Positions 22,738-33,500 of a stretch of 64,000 bases of DNA are shown piece by piece. The DNA is from Toxoplasma gondii ME49 (taxonomy: Eukaryota; Apicomplexa; Conoidasida; Eucoccidiorida; Sarcocystidae): the NCBI RefSeq assembly GCF_000006565.2, contig NC_031470.1:1800954-1864953 (forward strand), in the 5' to 3' direction. The number at the start of each line of letters is the position of its first letter. Within the stretch, counting starts at the first letter, position 1. The notes under the pieces are model-generated. The model was given only the letters and a program-made list of their open reading frames with translations, did no database searches and was not told where the DNA came from. The position numbers and the translations under genes were made by a program.

Positions 22738-25164
22738 ATGGAGACTGTCGAAGTGCCTGCATTCCTCGAAGCGGCGAATTCCGCCGAAGCTCCGCGTCCG
22801 GCTTCTCCCGCGCGTGAGGTGGATGTACAGCTCACGGTGCCCTGCCCCCGCGATGGCGCCGACGCAGGGGAGGCTGTGGGGACTCGCAAGCGCTCCAGAG
22901 GGCCTGCAGACCGAGCGGAGGAGGCAAGCGGTCGAACTCACTCGGCGGCCGAGGAGCCTCGCGCAAAGGAGGGAGGCTTGTCTCCAGCGTCAAGGGATGG
23001 AGACAGCGGACAGAGCAGGAAGCGTGTGAAGCGCGAGTGGACAAGTGGAGGTCGACTGGAGCAGCGAGGCCCTCTCGGCGTTGCTGCGCATGCAGTGGAG
23101 TGGCGACGAGCCAGTGCTGAAGCCAGAGGAGACGCGAGACAAACGCCAGACGCAGCCAGAGGGTCGAGTTGTCGCGTTGATCGATTCGTTGGCGAGGATG
23201 GCGTTCTCGATGAAGGCGATTTGTTTTCGCCGTCTCCGTTTTGGCCCTTTTTCTCGGCATGCGATCCTGTTGCTCTCGCGCCGGCCCCCACGGTGTGTCC
23301 AGACACACCAAGTGTCTCCGTTGTCTCTGCCTGCTCGCGTCTCCTTCGAGCGCCGCCGAGAGACCTGGCCAGCGAAGCGACGCTGGACAGTCTGGCAGGA
23401 AATGTACACGTGGAAGAGAGTTTGTGGAGAGGCTGTGAGTCGCCAAATATTCTGGAAATTCTCAGAGACATCCTCGTCGTATTTGCCAAGGATCCCTCGA
23501 CCCAGCTGTCGAAAATGTTTCACACTGCCTCTCTCCTCGCCCCCTACCAAGCGGCCTCTTGCCATGCGGCCTCGGATGCGGAGAGAGACAAAAAAGGAGA
23601 CGAAGCGGATTCGGCCAGGAGGCGAGACCACCACGAGAAGGAAAGAGACCACGGAGGCGGCCCGCTGGCTGTCGGCGAGTCCGCGGACTCTGAGGGGAGA
23701 CACCCTGGGGCAACTGAGCATGCAGCGGGAGAGGCAGCGGGAGAGGCAGCGGACGGTGTACGTACAGCTGACGGGGACGCATGCCAGGAGAGAAGAGCCG
23801 AGGGCGCAGGCGCTGCGAATGGCGTAGCGCCTCTGGGGATGCCCGAGCCGGCGCATGCAGTCGGAGATCGGGAGCGAGAGAACGGATCACTCGAGGTGAA
23901 GAAAGCCGAGAGAGAAGATGCAGAGCGGCTCGAGAACGGCGGAGGGGGACAAACGGCAGGAGAGGACCGGGAGGATGTGAACGACGATCCGCGAGACACG
24001 GAGAGGGAGCCAGGGCCGCAGCAAGCTGGACGTCGATGTCTAGAAGCGAATGGCGTTCGAGGCGTCAAGCAGGAACAAGAGAACGCGGGGACCGACGAGG
24101 AACGCGTGCTATATCTCCAGCTGAAAGAAGTCGTTCTGAGCGTCGCCGCGGCGCTAGAAATTCAGCAGTTGGAGCCGCCGAGAAAACGGAAGGACCCTAA
24201 GAAGAAGCCCCACTCTTCGAGTGCATCATCTGCATGCAGCCGCGGGCGCGGCAACGCGGTTTCTTCTTCTGTTTCTTGTTTCTCTGCTTCGGCGAACTGT
24301 ACTTCCGAGGACGGAGAGAGGAGCGGTGGAGACGCCGCGGGTGCCCGAGCGAACGGCGAAATAAAGGCAGCCAGCGACGAGACATACTCCGATCGCAGGG
24401 TGCCAGGCGGTCTGCACGAGGAGAGTGAGGAGAACGAAGCAGCGAGAGAGAAGACGAGAGAAGAGAGCGGCCGGACGAGGACGCCTGCAAGCGAGAGTGG
24501 ATCCAACGCGTTTGTGGGGTTTGCGCAGCAGTCCGAGTCACGCGCGAACTCTGGTGTCTCTTCTCGGCCAGCGGAAGAGCGAGGAAATGAGGAAACGTTT
24601 CCTGACAAAGAGGAAGAGGGAGCCCCTGCGCAACGCGAGAAACATGTTGCGTGGGCAGAGACAACTGGGGCGGAGACAGCTCGGAACAGCGACGAGAGCG
24701 AAGATCGAAGAGACCCTCGGCTCGAAACCTGCCCTCTCTGCGACTGCCAAGAAGACGACGCTGCGTGGACGCTCCACGGCATTCTGCCGTACGACATCCT
24801 CTACGAAAAATGGAAAGCCTTTCTTATGAAAGGCGCTCCAACAGGTAGCTGGCAAACGTCCACGCGTCAGGTTCTGAGTCGACCTACAAAGGTGTGTGTA
24901 GTAGCGAACCGTCAGAAACTGTCAGAGGCAGCAGATCCACATGGACCTTTACGCGCAGATGTATTTCGTTTGGATTTGTTGGCGACTCAGCGAAGAAGGT
25001 CCAAAACCGCTTTCGCTCCGTGACCGCGTCGCCCGCGTCAGCGGGTGTCTACACGCGTACTTTTTGTAACAGTATGACGGCACAGCTACAAGTGAATGTG
25101 AAAAGGTGCAGCCATATAAATATATAACTGTATGGTTGTTTGTAAATATATAAATATCTGCATG

Positions 25165-25202
<38 letters not shown>

Positions 25203-25477
25203 TATGTATATGTATATATACAAATGTATGCACATATAAGCGTGAACAGGGAGAGTTGTGTATATGTTTGCATGCTGGAAAGTGTGATGTACGTATGGGA
25301 TGCGCGTTCGCGTCTAAGGTCTCCAAGGAGTTTTCGCGATCTCTCTCCGTACGTCTTTGACAGACACGAGAGAGAACTAGATAGACACAGAGCGTCAGAT
25401 AGAAACACATATAAAAACATTCAGATACATACATATATGTATATATATATATATATGTATATATATGTATATATATA

Positions 25478-25510
<33 letters not shown>

Positions 25511-28500
25511 TTATATGTATATGTATGAATATATATAAATATAAAAATATATAAATATATAAATAATATAGTTTTGCGTATTTATCTGATGTTGACGGTG
25601 GACGTTGCACCGTCAGCACGCGCGGTTTGTCGAGGGGTGTCGGCATGCCCTGCTTTGTCTGGATTTGTGCAGGTCTGGGGCTCGCGTCTTTCTTCGGGAA
25701 GTCGTTCATTTTTCACACATTGCATGCGGCGTTGCCCGCGCTGTTGGAGGAACTCGCCAACACCGTCGTGGGGACGGAGCTGCGACGCTTCGTTGTCGCC
25801 CTCGCAGCCGCCGTCGGCCTCTCCAGTTCGCATGCAGAGGAGCTTCTCCACCGGGCCGTCGCTGTTCGTTCCAGTCGCCTCGAAGTACGCGCGCACAGAG
25901 AGAGACTCCAGTTTCAGATAGTCCTGCATGCCAACCACCCCCCGCTCCATCGTCGCCCCACAGGCAACGCGAGTGTGCCGATGCGGATTTGCATTCCTAC
26001 GCAAGTGTATTTGTGCATTTCCATGTTCAATCCACGTCTCTGTGCATGCCTGGTTGAGAGTGTACTTGTAGGTGGAGCTTTGTATCGGAGGTGATGCTCG
26101 CACTCTCGGTCTTTTTCCTTCCATGTTCCGTTTGTCTGCTTTCACTCCTCGCTTTTTCTTGTCTGTTTTCTCTCGCCCTCTTTGTCCATTTCGTTTCCTT
26201 CCGTTCCTTCCATTTGCTTGTCTCTTTTCTTCTCTCTTCTCTCTTTCATTCCTCTCCTTCCGCTTCCTCGCCTTCTTCTCTTCCTTGCTTCTCAGTCTCC
26301 GCCTTCTTCTCTTCCTTCTTCTCGGTCTTTTCCTTTGCTTTTCTCTCTTTCCTTGCCGCCGCCTCGTCGTTGCCTTCTGCCTTCCTGTGTATCCTCTGTT
26401 GCCTGTTTCGGCTGCGCGACGTTCCGCGTTTTTTCTTTCTTCCTTTCGTCCAGTCGATCTTGCCGTCGGAGACAGGCTTGGGGTTTCTGCACCGCGACGC
26501 GGGAGGAGCGCGCGAAGAGGAACTCGGAATCATCAGCTTCTGCTGCGTGACGAACGACAGGCAACCGTTGCACATGCGGCACTTGGTGACGGTGAAAAAC
26601 ATCTTCTCTCGACAGCTCCCGAAGATGCCGCGAGAGTACATCGTCCGGCTCGTTTTTGACCGAGCCCACTTCACCTTCTGTCTCTGCAAGCAAGGCCGCG
26701 TCATCGGAGGAGTCTGCTTCCGCCCCTACTTCCGCGAAGTCAGAACTCCCCTGAAAACAGCAGTCCGCGCGTAGACAGCTCTGGCCCAGTGGACGTCTCC
26801 CCGGCACAACGTATCTGCTCGCGTATAGTTCCGTGGAGTTTCGTACACTCGCGAAACAGTCCCTAAGAAGCACCTAGGCAAGAGGCAGCTGACTACTCAG
26901 TTGGACTTAGGCAGGCGTGTGAATGGCGGAATCATTTTCGGTATGGTGACATTCGCTCCAGCTTCGTATACATATACTGCATGCAAATACATACTTGTGC
27001 ATTCATAATATATACATATACATACATATATATATATATATATAGCTTTTGAACAGGCGTCGATGAATGCCGAGAGACAGGAAGTAGGTGGACACAGATT
27101 GACAAGGCAGGGATTAAAGGAAATGTCGGGGAAGAGAGACGAAGACCGAGGAAGTGCGTGTCGTTTGGTTTTTCAGAAATTCGCGGAAATTGCTTTCCTG
27201 GCGGTGACATCTACTGAGCAGGTCAAGGGTTACGGGACGCGTCTCATGAATCATCTCAAGGAACATGTGAAGAAATCTGGAATCGAATATTTCCTCACCT
27301 ACGCAGGTACTCCACATCTCAGTCACCCTCTCCAGTCGTACAGTAAAACTATATATATATATATATATATATGTGTGTATTTATGTATTAAGGTGTAAAA
27401 CTCTCTCCATGGGCCATAAATGTAGATATATATATATATATATTTATATATTTATGTATTAAGGTGTAAAGCTCTCTCCATGGGCCATAAATGTAGATAT
27501 ATATATATATATTTATATATTTATGTATTAAGGTGTAAAGCTCTCTCCATGGGCCATAAATGTAGATACATATATATGTATTTATGTATTTATGTATTAA
27601 TGGGTTTACCTGCGCCATGATCGTGTATGTGTGAGAGTTGGGTTTGTGTTTTTCTGCATTTGTGAAGACAACTTTGCAGTGGGGTATTTCCGTAAGCAGG
27701 GCTTCAGCAGCAAGATAACGATGCCGCGAGACCGTTGGTTGGGCTACATCAAGGACTACGACGGCGGTACGTTGATGGAGTGTCGTCTCAGCACCCGAAT
27801 AAATTACCTGAAACTTTCGCAGCTCCTCGCGCTACAGAAACTCGCAGTGAAGCGACGCATTGAGCAATCCGCGCCTTCAGTCGTCTGTCCTTCTCTCTCT
27901 TTCTGGAAGGTGAGGAAGCAAAGAGACGACCGCGGAGGCAAACGAACAGAGAGATAAGAGGAGAGACCGAGGTAGAGGGAGAGCGAGGAAGGGAGGTAGG
28001 GCAACAAGCGAAAAAACGACAATGAACGAAAGGAAAATAGGGAGAAAGGCTGCGGGCAACTGCGCGAGGGAAACCGTAAGGTGACGAGCTCGGCACAGAC
28101 AGGCGCGACGAGGAGCACCTAGTGCGAGAAAGACAGGCGGAGTGAACACCGTCTCCAGTCGCTCCTTCTCTCGCTCGCCTTGTCTTTCGCTCTTTAGGAA
28201 AATCCAGGTCAGCTGTTGATGCCGTCGGCCATTCCGGGCTTGGCCGAACTAAACAAGAATGGCGAGCTGTCTCTGCTGCTGTCTTCGGGGCGCGTCGGGG
28301 CCGCGCCCCAAGGGTCAGGGGCCCTTCCCGGCGGGCGCACGGGCGCCTTGGGCTCCAAAAAGGGCCCTTTCGGGCGCGCGGGCTTCGCGAAGGGCGAAAA
28401 GGGCCTGCGCGCTGCGTCACTCAAGGCGCAGATTGCGGCGCTTCTGTCAACTCTGGAAAAGCATTCTTCCTCTTGGCCCTTCCGGCGACCTGTCTCGGTC

Positions 28501-29298
28501 AGCGAGGCCCCCGACTACTACGAGGTCGTGCGAAGACCGATCGACATCAGCACCATGAAAAAACGAAATCGAAATGTAATCTATGGGGCGGTGACTGGAC
28601 AAAGAAGAGACAAACGCGCAGCTGCCTCTTTTTTCGGCTTTTCTGGGACGATCTGCAGTGTCTCAGTGCTTTTGTGGTGTTGGAGGTATTCTCGCGTTGG
28701 TGTCTTTCAAGTGCCTCTCTTCGACTCTCTCTTGAGTTTCGTCAACTGCGTCACCGTTGTCTCTCGTGTGCGTCTTGCTTTTCGCTTCCATGTGTATCAA
28801 TGGTACATCCTTGTCTTTCAGGAGTCTCTCGATTTTTCTCTCTTGGGTCCTCTACACTGTGTGTCTGGGGTCTCCGTAGATGTTCTCCCGTCTCTGTTCA
28901 TGCACTCTGGCTCTTCTGTCTGTCGTCTTCGCGGTAGCTCGGTCATGTCTCTCAAATGTCTCTGCAGGATCTCTGATGTCCCCCCACCTTCTCGCAGATG
29001 TCTTACCACTGTTCGCAAGTATGGCTGAAGCGCGTCTGAGGCGTTGCGGTGGCCTGAGAGGTTTGCCAGGCGACAGGAGCTCTCGCGTCTCTCCTGTCAA
29101 ATGGAGCAGCTTGTCCTGGTTCTTTCTTTTTTTCATGTTCAGGGGGACTACAGAACGAAGGAGGCGTTCCAGGAAGATCTGCTGCTGATGTTCGACAACT
29201 GTCGCGTGTACAATTCGCCCGACACAATTTACTACAAGTACGCAGACGAGCTCCAGGCCTTCATCTGGCCCAAGGTCGAGGCTCTCGGGAGTTTCTGA
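22738..29298 (+). CDS. GCN5-A: GCN5-A histone acetyltransferase with bromodomain
   Basis: Nuclear lysine acetyltransferase acting on histone H3. Exons are 22738-24844, 25673-25884, 26454-26738, 27177-27306, 27668-27909, 28198-28575 and 29143-29298. All phases close, giving 1169 residues. RKRVKR occupies residues 94-99, which matches the published TgGCN5-A nuclear signal as I recall it. Residues 1-770 are an acidic, Arg/Glu-rich extension of no known fold. The HAT domain covers about 790-960. It has [11 protein letters not shown] with catalytic Glu872, the acetyl-CoA loop [14 protein letters not shown], and YFRKQGF then [15 protein letters not shown] Gly-rich linker (about 1020-1045) precedes the bromodomain (about 1060-1165), which has [15 protein letters not shown] and acetyl-lysine-binding Asn1142 in CRVYNSPD. 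The start has AGAAAATGG context. From the literature, T. gondii has two GCN5s, and the A form is dispensable in tachyzoites but needed for stress-induced gene expression. Confidence 0.96.
25165..25572. repeat. AT-rich microsatellite cluster in GCN5-A intron 1
   Basis: Two (AT)n runs (25165-25182 and 25185-25204) and a long imperfect ATATGTAT/ATATATA array (about 25420-25572) occupy much of the 828-nt first intron. The intron is otherwise unremarkable, with donor ACAG|gtagct and acceptor tgtgcag. Confidence 0.85.
27349..27600. repeat. Roughly 70-bp minisatellite, about three copies, in GCN5-A intron 4
   Basis: After an (AT)n run at 27349-27372, a unit of about 70 bp recurs from about 27381, 27452 and 27521, with a degenerate end near 27588. 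Each unit contains AAGGTGTAAA, then CTCTCTCCATGGGCCATAAA, then an AT run. It lies in the 361-nt intron between the exons that carry the acetyl-CoA loop and the rest of the HAT domain, and does not disturb either splice site. Confidence 0.85.
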
Positions 29299-29643
29299 AA
29301 GACTGAAACCAAGAGCGAAGAAGCAGCTTCTGTAGAGCTGCTTCGCCCGTCACGCTCTTTTCTGCCCTCACGCAGGAAGCGACAGGAGCTCCGGAACACA
29401 GAAAGCTAAGACAGAAACGAATCGCTACGTGAGCGAGAGGAACACAGTCGAGGCAAACGGGCTCGCTGAAGCTCAGGATTCACTCCCCTTGCTGAGAAAT
29501 AGAGCTCGAATGAGCCTTCAGGTCAACCTCCCTCGTGCTTCCCTTACTAATCTTCCAAACAAACGCATGTCTTAAAATATAGGACTGTATAAATATATAT
29601 ATATATATATATATATTTGTATAGATATACGTGCTTCAGTATA

Positions 29644-29680
<37 letters not shown>

Positions 29681-30336
29681 CGATGTACTTCAGTATCTAC
29701 CTTTACATATATATATGGTCTTGTAAGATGTAGAATTCTTCAAGTGCCGGGAGAATGGGTTTGGCATTTTCGGCGGATACAGGCAGGTGGGTCCTGCGTC
29801 GTGTGAAGAGTGGAAATTTTGTGTTTCTGCGGTGTTTATTCTCCGCTATGGTTGCTTCAACAGAACCATCGATAGGGATCTGTGTGCAGGCGTGTAAGGG
29901 GCTTCGGGTCGAGTGTCGGCTTATATGCGAGTCTCTTTTGTAAGGCGTCTCCGCTTTCGAATGTGCGTGGGACGTATGGGAGGCGGTTTCGATCGCCAGC
30001 TGCGTTCGTTGTAAAGCTCGCGAGTCCTCTCCCTTCTGTCTTTTTAACAAACGCCCCGAGGAGAGAACGAACTATGCATGCACATGCAAAGAAAAGAATG
30101 TGCGCAGGCAAACGGCGAAACGTCGACGGAAATCCAGAGATCAGAAGCAGTTGTTTTATGTAGGCAGTTGTTCACTGACAAACAGGGAGACAGATGAATA
30201 TGTAGAAGGAAATAAGTGGATATAGAGAAATGAAGAGGTAAAGATGCACATGCAGATGGAGAAAGGAAGATGCAGAACGATATGCCCATTCGCTTGTACA
30301 CACAGACATTGTCATATGCATGTGCTTGGGTCGCCA

Positions 30337-30383
<47 letters not shown>

Positions 30384-31302
30384 CATTGACAAGTATAGGT
30401 AACTGTAGCTATATAGCAACAGAGAGGAATGGATATCGATCGATGCATTCGTTCAATACAGAGAGAAAGGTGATTATTAGAGAGACCAAAAGGACAAGAC
30501 CGGGTTTTTTCAATGAATTGTCCTGGAGTCACACAGCAGAGAGCAACGGACGAGCACTGGAAAGCAAGTTTCCCCCGAGACCAAGAGAGAGAAGTGACGG
30601 TGAGTGTCGAGAACAAATACAAGGACCCAGTGAGTGCTACGGCCATGTAAAACAAGGTCTCTCTTTGAGGAGTCGAGGTCTTGTTTTCTCGCAGGGCTTT
30701 ACATGCTTTTCTGTGATGTGTCTGCTGTCCCCAGTTTCTTCGTGGCAAGTCGCTATTTTCATGCAAAGTTCTGAGCATCCTTCGGCAAACCGTTCCCTTT
30801 CTGAGCTTTGGAGGTCTCAGCTCTCTCGAGAGAGGCGCCTCTCACACACGCCGAGGCGCGAGGAAACAAAAACCGAAAAGAAAGAAGAGACAGCACCAGA
30901 TAAAAGAGACGAAAAAGGAGAGGAAAGCACGAGTAAAAAGTGGAACCGCACGACAAAGGCGGAATCCTGGAAAGTCGCCGGGTATCGAAGGAAATTCACA
31001 AACTGGTTTTGCGCCACACGAGACACGAGGCGAAAAACAAGACGTTTCCTAGAAGAAACAAGTGACTTCTCGAAGTCTCCTCTTTTTCGGATCTCGGCCA
31101 AGTCTCGCATTCAAAGGGTCTCCACAGCATGCGAACGCATCTGTTCTCTCTCCCTCTTGTCGAACACTCATCGGCTTCCTCTCCCTCCTATCCGTCACAC
31201 TGTGGCGTCTCTTTCACAAGCAGAATTTCCTTCTATCGCTCACATTGTTTCCTCTCCACATGCAGGATTTCCTTCTCCTTATCCGAGATTGTTACTTTCC
31301 CT
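29299..31302. other. Convergent 3' spacer between GCN5-A and the coiled-coil gene
   Basis: Both neighbours terminate here. The stretch contains two (AT)n arrays at 29592-29676 and a long one at 30341-30380, plus AT-rich imperfect repeats at 30180-30420. No ORF has splice signals or recognisable motifs. The plus-strand frame at 30386-31510 is antisense to the end of the coiled-coil gene. A 15-base element resembling a ribosomal-protein promoter motif is at 29916-29930 (see findings). Confidence 0.45.
30341..30380. repeat. (AT)20 microsatellite
   Basis: About 20 uninterrupted AT units lie in the convergent spacer downstream of GCN5-A. This is the longest pure dinucleotide array in the window. 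Confidence 0.9.
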
Positions 31303-33051
31303 CTACTGTTCCACTTCCTCCTCTTTCGCAGCTGTCTCTTCTTCGACCCCCTCTCGGATGGCATCGCCGTCAGCGCCTTCCGCGTCGGGGGATCCGAGCT
31401 CGGCGGCGAGAGCTTCCCCCTGGAAAGGCGAGTCGCCATCTTTTTCTTCGGCCTCGAGGCTCTCGGGGGTCGCGTCTTCTTCTGGCAAGTGTGGAGTCTC
31501 TTCGTGGTAGACTTCCATTTCTCCACTTCCCTCATCTGCAACAGGTTCGGGTGAAGCCGAGGCCTCGCCTTCCTCGAGAGCTCCTTTCTCCTCGTTCTCC
31601 TGCGACAGAGAGAGCCCCCCAGTCTCTGCTTCCTGGCCTCCGACGCGCTGGTGCTGCCCAGAAGCGTCGCCGCCCTCAGATGCGAGGAGCAGCGCCTCCT
31701 CTTGTCCTGTCTCCTCTTGTCCTGTCTCCTCTTGTCCTGTCTCCTCTTCGAGGCCGAGAGTCGACGCAGGTGTCTCTCCGGTTCCGTGCTCCAGCTCTTC
31801 AGTGTGGCTGTGGCCTAGAGGCGAGGAATTCGTTGGTCTCTCTTCACTCGCCAGTTCATGCACAACCTCCATCTCGACTTCCTGGCCTTGACTCTCAATA
31901 AGCGAAACACTCACTTCTCCTTCTACGTCTCCTCTCATCTCTCCCTCTCTGTGTTCTTCTTCTCGGATCTCTCCCTCTCTGTGTTCTTCTTCTCGGATCT
32001 CTCCCTCTCTGTGTTCTTCTTCTCGGATCTCTCCCTCTCTGTGTTCTTCTTCTCGGATCTCTCCCTCTCTGTGTTCTTCGTCTCGGATCTCTCCCTCTCT
32101 GTGTTCTTCTCCTCTCATCTCTCCCTCTTCCTCTGCCTCCCCCTCTGCGTCTGCCTGTCCGCGCTCTCTGTCTCCTTCTCGCATCTCTCGCATTTGGTGT
32201 CTAGCGGCCTGGAGCTCTGCGGCGAGTCTCTCGACTTCTCGGAGTTGCGTCTCGTTCGCCAGCGCATGTTGCTGCAGCAGGTGCTCCTGTTCCCCAGTCT
32301 GTCTCAGAAGCAGGTCTCTCTCCGCCTCGGTCTGTCTCTTCTCCGCCTGCAGCTGCCTCACACGCGCCTCGGCCGCCGCGAGGGCCTTCTCCTGCTGCTG
32401 TCTCTGCTGCTGGAGCTGCTGGATTTCCTTCTGCGCCTGCGCCGCAGCCGCGTCCAACACACTCCGCATCTTCTGCTGCTCCTGCGCCGCGAGCGTCGCC
32501 GCCTTCGTCGCCTCCAGCGCCTGGCCGGCGGTCGCGACAGCCACAACGCCTACGCGGGCGACGCGGCCCACCGCCGCCGCCACCTGAGGCGACAGAGGCT
32601 TGTTCGCTTGCTGCGATTGCTTGAGCAGCGCGTCTTGCCGCTCGACGCGCTGTCGCAGAAGCGCGTTGCTCCTGCGTTCTTGCTCCAGCAAACGCGACAG
32701 CTCCGACCCCGCCTGCGACTGTCGCGCTTGAGAGAGCTGCTGCTGCAGCGCTGCCTGCTCTCGCCCAGCCTTCTCCTGAAGCTGCTGAAGCTGCTGCGCC
32801 TGCTGTCTCGACAGCTGCTGCTGACGGAGCAGCGCAGACTCCAGCTCGCTCTGACGACTCTGGCTCTCCTGACGACACAAAACACAGTCGGCCTTGCCAC
32901 CCTGTGCAGACTCTCTTCTCCCAGGCCAAGAAACCAAGACGCTCCCCGAGGCCAAAACGCCGCCTCGCATGCGCGCTCCGAGGTGTGCTACAAAACGCCG
33001 CTCTCCGGATGTCCGCAGAGTCCCACTCGTATCCATATATGCAATTACATA

Positions 33052-33083
<32 letters not shown>

Positions 33084-33469
33084 CTGTAATGCATATATAT
33101 ATATATATATATATAAATACTGTAATGCATATATGTATATATATATATATATCAGCATTTCGTAGGAATCTGGACACATCTGAATAGGGATACATTATAT
33201 ATATATATATATATATATTATATATGCTGGTGCGATGAGAGGTCATGTTCTGTGTTGAGCATGTTTGTTTCGGCCTTCGAGGGAGGAAAGGCTCAAGAAA
33301 GAAAGAAACATAAAACATCACGTTTTCTCACCTTGAGGGAATTTGTGAGAGAGGCCCGCTCTGCTCCAATGGCTTGCAACTGCTGCTGGAGACGCTCGTT
33401 CTCTCCCCGCATCTGCTCAATCTTGTTCTTGTCCACCTACACAAACATTCCCGTTCGTCTCTTCATTTT

Positions 33470-33500
<31 letters not shown>

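Noticed and set aside
31858..33165. 435-codon plus-strand ORF
   Set aside because: It is the antisense shadow of the last coiled-coil exon and reads into AT repeats. The minus strand closes phase at every junction here.
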